Notes: generated by a model not told the origin, from the letters alone. A DNA stretch of 64,000 bases from Enoplolaimus lenunculus (GCA_030248215.1 JASANG010003003.1:121962-185961); one strand, 5' to 3'. Numbered from the stretch's first letter, positions 11,601 to 23,760 are shown. A program made the numbers and translations.

Positions 11601-13132
11601 GGGCGTTAGCGGCTTGTAGCAGCGCTTAGGCTTAAGACTGTTAAATGGATTCTGCTACTTCAGCTCGCTGTTCTTAGGCCGGGTGAGGTTGCTCCGCCCG
11701 GAGCGTACATGGGCGGCGATGTAGCTTAGGCCGGAAACGTTATAAACAAGTCGGAATTTTCGTAACCTCCCCGTGTTGGTGACTTTTGGTTTTATCTACC
11801 ACAGTCACGGGACGCCATAAAACGTTTCGGAGCTATTTAATTTTCCATCATAGGTCAAAAGTTGCCGAGGGTAGGCGGCCGCAAAACTTTTAGACTTATA
11901 ACTGCCACAAACGCCAATCATTGCTGAAAACTACTACTTAAAAACACTGCAAAAAATGGTGAGTCAAATTGACTCTCTGAAATTGGCTTTTCCTGACTGC
12001 ACAAACTGAGTGAAATTCGACTCACTGAGCGATTCGGGGAATCGAGTTTGACTTTGGCGGAGTCGAGTTTTGACTCAGTTTGTGTAGTCAGGAAAAGCCT
12101 ATTTCGTAGAAAATCAATTTAACTCACCATTTTTTTGCAGTGCAGCAACGTCATTGGCTGGTTCAATGCTGCAATGTTATTGGTTGATTTAATGCTGCAA
12201 CCTTATGGGTTGATTTAATGCTGCAACGTTATTCGCTGAATTAATACTGTAACCTCATTGGCTGATTTAACTGCGGGACACAATCATAGTCGCGTGTCTG
12301 CAAATATTGCCGCCTCTGTGTGGCCCCTGTACTAAAAATATTCCGTTACGGGACTACATGCGCGCAATCAAAAAGTTAATAATAGACAAATTTGCAACTG
12401 CTGAAGTGTAGTTTTCTTTCAGTGCTTGCGCAGATTCAACTCTTAACGGAGGACATACTCTTCCAACCTTTGCTGTCGTTACAGTTACAGAATTGTGTCA
12501 AAAATAAACACTATTTTAAAATTTTTTGTTACCGATGAACTCTAAAATGAATCGCTTGTGTGGCAAAAAGATACTATCCGTAAAATTTCAAATTTGTCAC
12601 GCGTTAACCTAACCCTATGACACATATTACGGCGAAGGATTGTGAACGCCCGTTATACGTAATTTCAACATTAATATAAATAACATTTTAATATGCGAAA
12701 AGCGTTTTGTATTTTTGACACGGTACCTAAGAAAATATTTAACCTATTGCTATTCAATTTTCAACGCAGAAATTCGGCAAATACATATGTCAAACGTCGT
12801 CTGAATGGATTTTAGTGCTTACGTTCATGTGTTATTTCCTATCGATGGCGTACGAATTTAGCCGATACACACTGATTGGACCCCGGTTGCTACTCAACAT
12901 TACTCCTGATCTTACAGGAGCACGACCTCAACCAACTTCAGGAACCCGGCGACAATCGATGCCTGGTAATGTTTACAATCTTGTGAGAAGTTACGGGAGT
13001 ACAACGCAGGATTCGTTGCAACAAAGAGAACAGAGTGATTCGAGGAGCGGAGATACTGGTTTGAAGGAGGGAAACAAAAAACAACCGGACAGAAATGAGA
13101 GCCAACTGAGAGGAAATTGGAGTCAACCGTAA
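5691..13132 (+). CDS. DRAM/TMEM150 (Frag1/DRAM/Sfk1) family six-pass membrane protein
   Basis: Seven exons splice in phase: 5691-5800, 7162-7221, 7449-7516, 8129-8280, 8934-9111, 10075-10139 and 12770-13132, giving 331 aa. All introns are GT-AG. Predicted membrane segments lie near residues 17-37, 68-86, 107-127, 138-162, 170-188 and 225-242. Family marks are SDTGALPPESCIFG after the first segment, VANFQ closing the third, the HLIGAF..FGVG..YAWCQT block, and CQTSSEW before the last segment. The C-terminal tail of about 85 residues is polar and Gln/Arg-rich. DRAM proteins sit in lysosomal or plasma membranes and modulate autophagy; TMEM150 relatives act in PI4-kinase regulation. Which branch this belongs to cannot be settled by eye. 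Introns hold many MITEs. The start is the only in-frame ATG ahead of the first membrane segment. Confidence 0.85.
6305..7130 (+). mobile_element. tRNA-derived SINE copy, interrupted by a hAT-like element
   Basis: The head (GCACAGTGTTTAACAATTAC at 6309) matches the SINE copies at 56205 and 57115. The rest resumes near 6977 with a tRNA B-box-like stretch (GCAATTCGAATCCTGG, about 7010) followed by the shared tail containing AATATTCATGAGAGAAAG. The gap is filled by the hAT-like copy at 6345-6976. It lies in the first intron of the DRAM-like gene. Confidence 0.55.
6345..6976 (+). mobile_element. hAT-like element copy 3, right end missing
   Basis: It starts CAGACGTGTAAGTGTGTAAA and aligns along its length with 4744-5400. 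The terminal TACCCGCCGGTACCC region of the family is absent, so the copy is truncated on the right. It is inserted inside a SINE. Confidence 0.6.
7526..7630 (-). mobile_element. TTAGGC-type MITE, short copy
   Basis: It starts GCCCATGTATAGAACAGGGC and ends TGATCTTTACATGGGCC, the two ends of a family seen about a dozen times here. The interior has a short CCTAAACCTAAGCCT run. It begins nine bases after the donor of exon 3 of the DRAM-like gene. Confidence 0.7.
8357..8678. mobile_element. MITE, GCCCGTAGCCAGAGGGGG family
   Basis: It starts GCCCGTAGCCAGAGGGGGTG and ends CTTTGGCTACGGGC, forming inverted ends. The G/C-rich terminal stretch is followed by AT-rich sequence. Related copies or fragments lie at 9845-10004, 18604-18790 and 60879-61015. 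No coding capacity. Confidence 0.65.
9553..9780. mobile_element. MITE-like repeat of the GAATACGGGCCC-end family, decayed
   Basis: The right edge CAAGAATACAGGTCCC and the internal CAGTTAGCGATAGGTTTTCA match the cleaner copy at 47302-47525. The left edge is poorly preserved, so its boundary is approximate. It lies in intron 5 of the DRAM-like gene. Confidence 0.45.
9845..10004. mobile_element. MITE, GCCCGTAGCC family, short copy
   Basis: It starts AGCCCTTAGCCAGAGCACC and ends TTGGCTGCGGGCCC, with a G/C-rich subterminal run just inside the right end. It lies 70 bp upstream of the 65-bp exon 6 of the DRAM-like gene. Confidence 0.5.
11945..12142. mobile_element. Palindromic MITE, GAGTCAAATTGACTC family, copy 2
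   Basis: It starts CACTGCAAAAAATGGTGAGT and ends ACCATTTTTTTGCAGTG. The arms share the GGCTTTTCCTGACT block with the other copies. It lies in intron 6 of the DRAM-like gene and is followed by four imperfect repeats of about 30 bp built on TTGGTTGATTTAATGCTGCAA (12150-12260). Confidence 0.7.
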
Positions 13133-13259
13133 CGAGTCAAAAGGAAAGTAGAAGGAGCACAGAAGATCAGCGATGAGAGAAATATTTTAATCAACAAGAG
13201 AAAATGAATCAGATTTGAACTAATCAGCAATGAAGACTGCATGTATTTATGGGTTAAGG

Positions 13260-13306
13260 AATAAACCAACATTTGTCTCTGTATGAAATATATATTAACG
13301 AATAAA
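13260..13306 (+). promoter_or_regulatory. Candidate poly(A) signals of the DRAM-like gene
   Basis: Two AATAAA hexamers, at 13260-13265 and 13301-13306, follow the stop codon by 130-170 bp. This is a normal distance for a short 3' UTR. Confidence 0.5.
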
Positions 13307-15512
13307 ACAGTTTTGATAAGATCAATGCTAACCGGAGACTATACAAATCTTACATCTATGTAATTAAGTCAACTTGGCGAGAGAAGGGTGTAAACAAATA
13401 TTAAAAATCGCGGAAACAAAAACTGAACGCTGAAATTGAGTTTATGCATAAAAAATTATACAAATGTTTCATTTTGTGTCAATTTATATAAAATAACACT
13501 TGTTTTCGCTTGGTATTTTAGTTGCCGAAATGAATAATGTTAAATGAAGATCGAATATAATTTGAAAATTTGTTGCGTTTTAGTTATAAAAATCAAACTG
13601 TTGTGCAATGCTTAGCCTAAAAATACAACACTTAATATTTGAATTATAATAATTTCTACCTCAAAAATATAAACACAATTTTGGGTATTTTAACGGAACC
13701 GACAATTGCTTTAGCTGTAAATAGTAATTTTAAATGTGATTAGTAATTTGGAAAATGCGGAATTCATATATCGCCAAATTATATAGATCTTAACCTGTCT
13801 AAAATTTGCATTTAGTTTGTGTGTAATTCATCAAAAATGTGATAAAAATTAAAAAATGTCGATTTTTAACCAAATTGTAAATTTTAAGATATTATTTCGC
13901 TCATTAACAAGTTATATATTTAAATATACTTTTCTGTTATTTTTGGTTTATGTCTTACTTTTGAGAAATCACTTTGACGTTTTATATATTCGAGTATATA
14001 TAAAAATAAATAAATATACATACAATAAATAAATAAATAAATATATATGTATATATGTATATATAGCTGCTTGGCGATAGCTCTCAAACAACCTCAATCA
14101 CATTACATATTGCGATGCGAATTTTTTGATGATAATTTTCACAGCTTTTAATAGGCCACACACTCGCACGAAATTTATGTTAAAATAAAGATTTTTTTAG
14201 CAATAATGCGATAAAATGTTATCTTTCCCAATGTTATCTCACAAAAACGTGAAAAGTTGCAAGATTTGACAAAAATTTTTTTCGCAATTGTCGACTTGCT
14301 TGAGAGATGGTTCAGCCAAAATTATACAATTACATACAACGTAACAGTGGCATTAATAACGAAAAAATGTGGATTGGTGGACAAACACCAACGATATATC
14401 AAGTAATATATTGGTTCTTAAGATAAAATTGGCAAATCGTTAACGATGGTTCAATATCGTGCTTATACTTGAAAAATAATCAAAATATGTTTGGGAGTTA
14501 ACGTTGTACACCCCCTATCGATGCGACCCTGTAACATTAAATATTCATGTTTTGTGAGTACTGCTTAACAAACATAAGCATAGACGTTAATGCTTTTTGA
14601 GGGTATTTTTTGTTATATTTTATTGTTGCTTTGTATTTTTGTCGGGATTATTTTTGAACAAATATTAGCGCAATTTTAGCTAATTTTGACTAAAACGTCG
14701 TAAAAATAAGAAACGCTCGTTTTGAAAGTTCACACTTTGTAGGTTCCGATTTTTTTTGTTCTTTACATATACAACACGGTAAAACCGGAAGTCCGCTTCT
14801 GGCTCGTGCCCAAAATCGATCTCGGCTACGGCTCCGGTAGAATTTCTGGCGAACGTTGTGGAAAATTCGGTGGTGAAATATTCTATAATTTCAGAATAAT
14901 ATGTATCGTTCGGAGCGTTTAGCTTTGAATTGCAGTATAAATTTGGAGGACTTTATTGTTGGAATCCAGTCCATGTATAGATCAGGAGATTTACGTTCCC
15001 CTGGTTCCGCGTAGAATTCGAGCCCGTAGCCGAGTAGGGGCTGGGGGTAGGAGGGCTTAGCTACCGTTGAAGCATTTTGACCCTTCTTCTCTTGGAAAGG
15101 GTTCGATTCGCTTTAAACCTGGCACACTAATTGCAAGCCCGTCCTGAGATTCCTTTGGCCCCAAGAGCAGCTGGAGCTGGCTACGGTCATTTTAGAGTTG
15201 CGGTTCCTACGCTCTCCAAGCACTAATTGCACATCAAAGCTGCCAGGGACCGATTAGCCATCCACATACCCTTTATTGAAAGGTCCACCCCTAAAGGGGC
15301 CAACCGGTTGCAACAAAAACCGCCGAGGTTTTGTTTTACAATCTGTTTGGCTTCTCGCTATGAGCTCCTACCCTGGAGTTTGTGGGGAGTCCCCACCCAT
15401 GTCTGCTCCGGCACTGAAAGCGACATACATGTACATATATATATGCATACATACATATATATTAACAGCTGGAAAAACACTATTGAACGTATTTAAGCAG
15501 TTTGATGAACAA
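13307..15512. other. Intergenic AT-rich spacer
   Basis: No exon is seen. It holds a microsatellite-like stretch of (AAAT)n and (TA)n at about 13990-14075. A weak match to the end of the TTAGGC-type MITE (CCATGTATAGATCAGG) lies near 14970, and a GAGCCCGTAGCCGAG stretch like the GCCCGTAGCC MITE lies near 15020. The promoter of the secreted-protein gene should be in the last few hundred bases, but no motif stands out. Confidence 0.5.
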
Positions 15513-17770
15513 ATGATGAAAATTCATTTTGGAATTTTAACGCTATTCCTCGCGGTTTCTGGTTGCGCCGCTGCCGCGGTGGTAAGTTGACTGCTATTAA
15601 TTTCGCCTCTCCAGAAGGTATCCTAGAAATGGAATTCAGGCGTGGGTACCCGTGGAAGAGGGGGGAGGGACGCCGGATGCTATATTGGCCTGGGGCAAAA
15701 ATGGGACAAAACTTAGAATATCAATTTGCCTCGGTTTTGAAAATTTTAGCTCAAATGTAAGCTGAAGCTTCTTTGATAGGCTAAATATCTTTAATTTTGA
15801 TCGTTTATTGAATTTTTCCGGTCCGTTGTTTGTTTACACCGTACTCACACTTGCAAGTTTTTGATGCGAGCACTTGCAGCTGCAAATTGCACGCAGAACT
15901 TACATTTTTTCATTAGACAAGGAGAAAGCAGTTGCAGTAAATTCGGTGAACTTGCATGGTTATTGACACATGTGAACTAAATTCCTAGCTATGGTTTTTG
16001 ATAAATTATTTGCAGCTGCAAGTTTCTCGAACCGGATTTTGGGCAAAACTTGCAAGTGGAAGTTGCAGCTGCAAGTTCTCGCAACAAATACTCAAGCGTG
16101 TGAATAGGGCTAAATTCTATTTAAAACTGCACTGAATAAAGCAAAAATCGAAGAAACTTATAATTGCATAATTTTGAAAATCAACATAAAAGTCGTTGAA
16201 AAGCTGACAATTTTCTGTTATATAAAACTGCTCTATATTCGTGGAACCCTATAGGACCCTTTTTGACGGTTAAAAATTCTCACGTGGCAGGGTTGAACGA
16301 TGTATGTCGCCTTACTTCTATCGCTGGGCTACCGCCCTTCGATACTATGTTTACTGGTTGTTATTTATTTTTCAAACCACGTCGTGTTATATTTGACCAC
16401 ACCGCATTTACTTATGCCAGGCATTCTCTATGATTTTAGATCGTTCAATTTGCCAATATACTTTTAAGGTTTAATTGTAATGCTGTCTATGAAAATAGGT
16501 AACATATTATACTTTGAGTAAATCGAAGAATTTCTGTATTAAACTGTATGTGTTCCAGCAAGTATTCACACAATCTGTAATTAGGAATGTTGACGATTAT
16601 GGAGTCTGATCATGAAATTTACACTCTATTTATTTACTTACTCTAATTAGGGATAAAGACTCGTATATTGATTTCGACTCAAAATAGGCACCCCCGACTC
16701 TAATATCTCCTTGCCTCTTATTCGGCTCACTACAGTACACGCAAAATACACAATGCGCAGCGTTTAACAATTAACAGCTTTCACTCTTTTGGTATTCTCA
16801 GATTTGCATTCCATTCCAATCGTATCGCGAATTTGTGCTAAACAAAATCCAACGCGGTCTTCGAAATGTGGCCGGGCTTCCGCCATGTACAGACCGACTA
16901 TTCACCGATGGCCGAAGCGGCCCGTTGTCTAACAGCCGTTCAGGGACCAGCGGCCGAAGCAGCTTTGGTCGATCCGGATCAAGTTCAAGATCGTCTTCGT
17001 CGTTTGGAAATCGTGAACGACGTAAGGGCTTGAAGGACATGGGTATACAAGTGGGGAAAGCGGCGGTATATTTCCGAAATTGTTACAAATAGTCAAAAAC
17101 GCATTTTGATAGGCTGTAGACAAACCTGCCGAGACCAAAATAATTTTTTCGCTCGGTACACTCGCCTCGCGAAATCAAATACTGGCTACGCCTCAACGAG
17201 TGGGTGAGCAGACCAATCAGATGCTTCAAAAAACTACTTAAGGGTTTCAAATTATGCTGATGCTTAGCCTATTCTAAAATGCAGTCCAAGTGACAAAATG
17301 TATCCTCTAAATGAAACATGAGCAATAATTTCTATTTCAAATTTCGGTTCATAAAAAAGAGTGGAGGAACGTTTTTCTGCAGGACTGCAAAAGAGCAAGC
17401 TTAAGCTATAGACTGATTTTTTGTGTGCGCTTTAGGTTTAGGCATAGGTATAAGCTCGCTTTTTCGTTTAGGCTTAAAGGCGTAGACTTAAGAATATAGT
17501 TATACTACTGTTACGGCCCTGTACTCTAAATTGACCCAAACTGATATTTTAGTGTTTTCCTATAAATTTGTTATTCCAGCGTTTTCTCAAGGCGGCGATC
17601 GTTCTGATTTGGGCCGCCAGTTGGGTGGTCGCTCGCGGCCAAAAGGTGATTTCAGAACATCAAAAGGAATTGGAACCAGCGTCGATAACGCAGTGGATCC
17701 GTTGAATTTACGTGGCGCATTGGGCATTAAAGGCATCGGAGAAACCGTTGGCGGCGGAGTTGGAAAATGA
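15513..17770 (+). CDS. Small secreted Ser/Gly/Arg-rich protein, unrecognised
   Basis: Three exons splice in phase: 15513-15581, 16802-17021 and 17580-17770, giving 159 aa. Exon 1 is almost exactly a signal peptide, MMKIHFGILTLFLAVSG followed by CAAAAV. Exon 2 encodes a short globular-looking start (FQSYREFVLNKIQRGLRNVA), a PPCTDR stretch, then a Ser/Arg/Gly run at about residues 65-95 with SGSSSRSSSSFG. Exon 3 is Gly-rich (QGGDRSDLGRQLGGRSR) and ends with alternating Gly and hydrophobic residues (GIKGIGETVGGGVGK). The mature part has only two cysteines. I do not recognise the family. The composition suggests an extracellular or cuticle-associated low-complexity protein, or an effector-like one. 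Two ATGs stand in tandem at 15513 and 15516, and either could start it. Confidence 0.7.
15838..16110. mobile_element. MITE, GCCCTATTCACACG family, copy 1
   Basis: The right end GCGTGTGAATAGGGCT mirrors the family end, while the left end (GTACTCACACTTGCAAG) is decayed. The interior repeats the motif GCAGCTGCAAGTT several times in both orientations. It aligns with the cleaner copy at 59052-59332. It lies in intron 1 of the secreted-protein gene. Confidence 0.6.
16560..16738 (+). mobile_element. MITE right half, CTGTAGTGACCCGAATAAG family
   Basis: It ends CTTATTCGGCTCACTACAG and carries the GACTCTAATTAGGG-type blocks of the right half of 35131-35570. The left end is not clearly preserved. It lies 63 bp before exon 2 of the secreted-protein gene. 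Confidence 0.5.
17364..17532 (+). mobile_element. TTAGGC-type MITE, copy in intron 2 of the secreted gene
   Basis: It shows the family core GGAACGTTTTTCTGCAGGAC, then runs of TTTAGGC variants, then ACTACTGTTACGGCCCTGT. The outermost ends are decayed. It ends 47 bp before the last exon of the secreted-protein gene. Confidence 0.65.
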
Positions 17771-18004
17771 AATTGAGAAATTTAAGAAAATACAAAATCG
17801 TGGCAAAAATACAAAACTTTTGCTTCGATTTGACAAAAAAAGCGTTTATATTGATGCTAAAAACGGCGTAATTGCCAAAATTTAATGTATTACCGTTTAT
17901 GCTTCCGCTGGCTGTTCATTTCTGGACCGTAACGAGTGAAAAGTTGGTCTTAAAGTGTCATATTTTTAACACGATTTCTGGATAAACTTTGTAAAAAGCC
18001 TGAT

Positions 18005-18010
18005 AATAAA
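18005..18010 (+). promoter_or_regulatory. Candidate poly(A) signal of the secreted-protein gene
   Basis: AATAAA lies 235 bp after the stop codon in AT-rich sequence. It is the first such hexamer on this strand after the gene. Confidence 0.45.
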
Positions 18011-18195
18011 GTTTAATCTACACTGAAAATACATTTGAGCGCTAATTTAGTTCCACGTCTTATGAATTCGGCCACAAATTTTGCAGCCCAAAATTCATTC
18101 TTCAATTCACCCTGGAACGTTTTGGGTAAAATATAAAATATCTTTCAAGCGGTTTAGCTGTTCCAATGGTTAAATTGGTTCTGTCATTGTCGAAT

Positions 18196-18371
18196 ATGTC
18201 TGAACGTTTTTCTGCGGGACTGCAATACAGTAAGGCGTAAGCTTTGGACAAATTTTTTGGTTAGGCTTTGGCTTTAGCCTTAGGATTACATATAAGCTTA
18301 TTTTTACGCTTACGCTTAGGCTTAGGAGTATGCTTATACTACTATAAGGGCCCTGATCTATACATTGGCCC
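18196..18371 (+). mobile_element. TTAGGC-type MITE
   Basis: It has the core GAACGTTTTTCTGCGGGACT, internal CTTAGGCTTAGGAGTATGCT, and the right end GGGCCCTGATCTATACATTG. The left terminal 20 bp are decayed. Confidence 0.7.
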
Positions 18372-18603
18372 GCAAATTGAAAACTAAACAATTCTGTAAA
18401 TTTAGTGATTTTATATTTACTATTAAAAATTATGTTTATACGCGCAGACTCTAAAATAAGTTGTCTATGGTGTCATACAACTGGCGTACAACGATCGCGT
18501 CAAGGTGGGTCAGCTCATATAATAAAGTTCCAGCCCCCTTATAAATCGTGTTCAACTTCCTAACACTCTACTGAAATGTGTTGGATGCCTATAGCATGTG
18601 AAT

Positions 18604-18790
18604 AGGCTACGGGCCTGGCGCAAAAACCACAGGCGTACCAAGGGGGCTCAGCGGCGTTCCCCGGGAAATTTTTGAGCCCATAGAACAGTTTCAAACTTGT
18701 TTGTGAATCATTGAAAATCCTTCTATGTCCCTTGTAAACGTTTTTTATTCCCCACTAGCAAAGCGAGCTGCCCACAGGCTTGGTGGCCTG
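18604..18790. mobile_element. MITE, GCCCGTAGCC family, decayed
   Basis: It shares the CTCAGCGGCGTTCCCC and TTTCAAACTTGTTTGTGAAT blocks with the copy at 8357-8678. The ends are poorly preserved. Confidence 0.45.
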
Positions 18791-19655
18791 ATCGATTAGA
18801 AACGCAATTGGGGAATGGTCAAAAATATGTATGTAGCTTCAATTAAGACATGGATCTGACGCTCCTTGGAAACATGGAACTTTGTCTGGACGCTCAGTAA
18901 AATATATAACTCAAAAATTTTAGCATCGTTTTATAGATTGCGACCGAGTTAGGCAATCCGAATTCATTTTAATCGGCTTTATTTCATTTCATACAACTCT
19001 TATTGTTATTATGTCAATATTTCGCAAACAGTACACTGCCGAAAAAACACAATCTGCAGTGTCTGTCTGTGACCTTGGTCAATTCGCACATCTATGCAAG
19101 TACACATATACCCTTTATAACATCGGAACTTCGATGGCTGCATTTTTCAACTCAAAACTTTGCAAATGAAAGTTTCGCCTGTCGACGACAGCTTGGACGG
19201 GGTTGTTTTGCTCTGGATCGTATAGCAAAATTTCTGTGCGGCCTGAAAGCTTACACATGAAAATTTTAGCCCAGCTATCGATATTCTAAATGATACTAAG
19301 AATCTGAAGCATTGCATACAGTCAGATATGTACAAGAATGACATCACTGAAAAATGGTCAGATATTCTGTGCCCATTGGCATCGTAGTTCGTAGAAAACT
19401 CGAGTTAATTGCAGGACGAGTATCTGATTTTCAGCGAAGCAACAAAAACCAAACGTTCAATATTCCAGAGCTGACAGAAACATAGAAAGCTCTGCCGATT
19501 TAATTTTAAAAAATGTAAACAAAATGTTCGTGCCAAATTTTTTAGTTAATTTACGGAAATGGAAACGGACATTGATTTTTACCAGAAACGATGACGGAAA
19601 CACATATGCGGTTTCACCTTGGTTGCAACCGAACCAAAATGTCATCAAAAACTGG

Positions 19656-19867
19656 CCCACGTATAGAATAGCATCGGAACAGTAGTATAAGCATATTTCT
19701 AAGCCTAAGAATAAGCCTAAGCCTAAGCCTAAGCGTCAGGATGAGCCTATTCCTAAGACTAAGCCTAAACCTAAGCCTAAGCCTAAGCAAAAATTAGTAT
19801 AAAGCTTAAACTGACTCTGTTACAGCCCCTCCAGAAAACGTTCCGGACCTGTTCTTTACATGGGCCC
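19656..19867 (-). mobile_element. TTAGGC-type MITE with CCTAAG array
   Basis: It starts GGCCCACGTATAGAATAG and ends TTCTTTACATGGGCC. The middle carries a CCTAAG hexamer run at about 19700-19790. The flanks read CAAAAACT on the left and CAAAAACG on the right, a probable target duplication of about 7 bp. Confidence 0.75.
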
Positions 19868-22800
19868 AAAAACGAGCACGCGTTGTAAACCGAAAACAAC
19901 TGTGACATTTATAAATCAATATCATGCAACGTTGCTGCAAGAAATGCTATTACATAAATAAATTAAAGTAAAAAAACCACTTCAAGATAGCTGACCTTTA
20001 ATTGCGCTACAAAAATAATTTTAGTATCTAGCATGTTTACGGCGCTGTTTACTGCGGTCGGGCCGGTACCAGCATCCCTGGTTAATATCATGGTATAAGG
20101 CAAAACTATATTAGAAAAGAAAGTTGAAAAATCGGAAATCTAATTCATACTAAGACTGGTATCAAAGTCAAAAACGTAAGTATGGTGGTCAAAAACGTAA
20201 GTATGGTGTAAGACAAACATGCATATATAATATAACTTTTAAGAACAGTCTGTTTGTAGTATTCTATTTTGCTGATTTTGGTTGTGTTCTTGTATATACA
20301 AAGGTGCAAGCTTAGTGACCCCACGTCGAAAGTTTCATTGAATTCCATTCGGCAAATACTGAATATTTTATTTTTCAATGGTATAATATTGGATTTTGCA
20401 TACCTAACGATGAAAATTACCAGTTCAGTGTAGACACATTGCAGTTAAAAATATTCCAGTAAAAGCATTTTGTCTGTATTTAATACCTAAATTTTTTGAA
20501 AATTTGTCTAAAAGCATATTTTCATTTTTACGAACAGATATTTTATTTTTTCTCGCGTTCTGGTTATGGATCGAGATTGCTGGTTGTATCAGTACCTTGG
20601 TATACACAGAAGTGCTTTTATAGTTTTATTCCGTTATTTTTATGCTCTAAATTAGTTTTAAATTACGTATGTATCTCGCAATTTTTCATTACAGATGTGC
20701 GGCAATTGTTCGATATGAAAAAGATGCAAAATTGATTTTAATTCTTAAAAATGTCCGTACATCCGCGATTTATATATTCTTTGAAATGTTAGAAAGCCTG
20801 GTGAATATTTGCTCGCCTCAATTGCGCTGGCAGCAAAATAAAACACCTTTGAAACTTTTAAGTTTCCATAGTCGTTTACCGCTTTGGTTTCCGTTATTTG
20901 TATTGTGTCGTCCCGAGATAAAACGGAACGCACCTAAAATTAAATAAGGATCGCTTGGTTTTGGTTTATTGAACAAGATATTTTTAGATTGAAACATTAC
21001 TTGTATTAGCCAACACCACATGCATTTTGCCAAACAATAATAATAGGTAATAATAGGCAATAATAATAATAATAACAATAACAGCAACTGCAAAAACAGT
21101 GATAATTTGAAACGGATATGGAAATTATACACGCACAATATATTACTATATATACATATATAATATATATGTATGTATACATATATATGCATATATCTTG
21201 TGCAACAGTAAAAGCACAAATTCTGGTTAAGGTAATTTTTGACAAAGTTGTAATTGCTTGCAGTGTAAAACTACAATTTTAGTGCATAAAACAAACACTG
21301 TGTTGTGTAGCAGCAAAAAACGACTGCAATTCAGCGTCATCTTCCAAATTCTGCCTGGCTTTAGCGTTTATACACTGACCAATCCAGAAATTTTTGACGA
21401 GGGGGCCACGCCTACATATTAATTATGAAAAACTTGCAACCGAAGCGATCGAGCAGCCGAGCGTATTAATTTTATTGCTAAATTCTAACCCACAAGTTTG
21501 ATATTGCTTTCTGTTGAACGGGTCGTACGCCTGGGAGACCTCTTTTTTGATTTGCAAGCGGCGTTACGTTACTTATTTTTCAATGCTATTGTACACGCAA
21601 CAAGACGGCGAAAATTCACGCTATTTGCTGGCAGAGGCAGGCCTGTCTTGTGAGTGTCTTAAAACTTTGTAAATTTTTTTAAAAAACTTCAAATTTTAGT
21701 GTTATTACTTAAAACTAAAAAAACATAAACTTTAGTAGGAAATAAGTGTAATAGCAGACAGTAAAAAGGGACACATCGAGAGGTGGGAGGTGGCAACGGG
21801 CATAAGGTCTGTTTCGCTTTTGGTCCGTTGTGGTTTCAATGAAATTAAAATGTTGCCCTAAGCCATTGTTAACTCGTCAATTTTGAAAATCAATGTTTTA
21901 GCCGTTTTTTCCGTGCTGACTCCCGTAATGTTGTAAATTCCTGGATACACAACGCCAGTGTTGTTTCAGAAACGTTCTCGCAGTCTTTCCTTTGTGTTAA
22001 ACTAAATGCGAGTACGGGTAAAGCAGGCGTAAACGGTTAGTTTCTGCGCTCGCGTTATTATTTTTAAAACACTATTTTAGCGAAAATAAAAGTGTTTATT
22101 AAGGAAATTTTAATTTTGCTAAAGTTTTTTTTCAAGGTGCATTCCACTTTGAGGCTGGATTATTTTAATCTACGTGAAACCAATAACATCTCAGGGGCAA
22201 TGAGGGCTTTACAGACGAAAAGACAAGCTTTTAAGAAATGCTGCAGCCAGTATAGGAGGAAACAGAACATATCTGCACGTTAGCAAATTTTCATTCACTT
22301 CTATTTTCAACCAAGGTTCTGTAGATGTTGCCCAAATGTCGAGAGTTTCAGAGATTTAAATCCTAAGAATTACTTCAACCCTAAACCGGTGTCAAATCTT
22401 AAAGCCTGAGCCTAAAACATAAAAGCGTTAACAGATGGCACCGATAGCCAGCTAGGAGATCATACCGCCAAAGCCCAATGCTTAAACCTGTGTTAAGTAA
22501 GATTTACTGATACATTTGTTGAAATATTTCCTGGAATCTTGGCCAGCAACAAATTGTCACCCTGAAGTTTTGTTTCGTTCAAATATTTAAAACTGATGTT
22601 TTTAACGCAATTTAAAATGTTATATACACTTTAGTGTTTAAATAAAGATATATCGAGTAAAAAAGCACTTAAAACTTTCAAGTGTGAAATCGACTTGATT
22701 TTTGAATACACCATTATCTTAAAAATATTAATTTCTGTAAACATCTGAACGAAATTCAATGCATCATATGAAGACACTGCTGTAGCATCCACACCCCGTA

Positions 22801-23668
22801 CTCTTCAATTGGGGGCTGCCCAAAGACGGGCCCAACTCTAAGAAAATCTTAAACAAAAATTTGAAAATTATTTTGATCATCGCAAGCTGATGCCATCCCG
22901 GTATTTTGGGGGCACCCTAGCCTAGCACTGTAGGAAGAGTTTTGTTTTCGTTTTAGAAAGGTTATTTGAGAAACATTAGTTTTTCAAATTGAGCTTCGAG
23001 AGCTAAAAATATTTTTCGACCTAAAAATAATAATTTTCGCGAAAAAAGGTGAAAACCCTGCGTAGAAATTCGTAATTTTCCAAATTTCAAGCTGAATTTT
23101 GGAAATTCGTGCGTATGCTGTCGTTGCGCACACCAGTCTGTTCATAATTTTGAGTTACAAATTGTTTGAAACACTTTGAAAAATTGACGTCTTACGGCAA
23201 TGGTGTTATAGACTGAAAATTATATCACTCATGTGATGACTGTTGAGTCAAAACTATTAATATTTCTAAGTTGAAAGTAAAAATTAACTTAAAACTATCT
23301 CGTGTTAAGTGTATATCACCTGAGTGTTTACTGTTTCATAACCACGGGGGATGACATATGCCGAATAGCCTCCCCCCTCCCCAAATTTGATCAGCATGGC
23401 GTCGGTCGGCACCTATAAACGACAAAATTAGTCTCTGGACAGAATTGGCGATTTGTTAATTATGGTTTCACAAAGACAGCTTCTGTAAATAAAAATCCAC
23501 TCAGATTGCGAAGGATCCCTGATCCCGATGGCCACTCTCTCGGTACGCCATTTGCAGAAAAGTTTCAGTTTGGCTTGTACGACATCTAAAATTTCCACAT
23601 GCCGCCGCTACTGAGCAACTTCTGATGCTCATAAGCATTGCTTTCGATACAAGCCTTGATAGTTCAAC

Positions 23669-23760
23669 CCTGTAGTGACTCGAATAAGAGCGGAAAGGTA
23701 ATAACAGCCCAGAGTCTCTGGTTTAGCACTGAATCAATCTGAGTATGTTTCCTTAGAGTC
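23669..23760 (+). mobile_element. MITE fragment, CTGTAGTGACCCGAATAAG family
   Basis: It begins CTGTAGTGACTCGAATAAGA and continues for about 90 bp with weak similarity to 35131-35570. Only this end is recognisable. Confidence 0.45.

Noticed and set aside
20818-21245. Minus-strand frames rich in Tyr, Ile and Cys
   Set aside because: They read through (AAT)n and TATA simple repeats.
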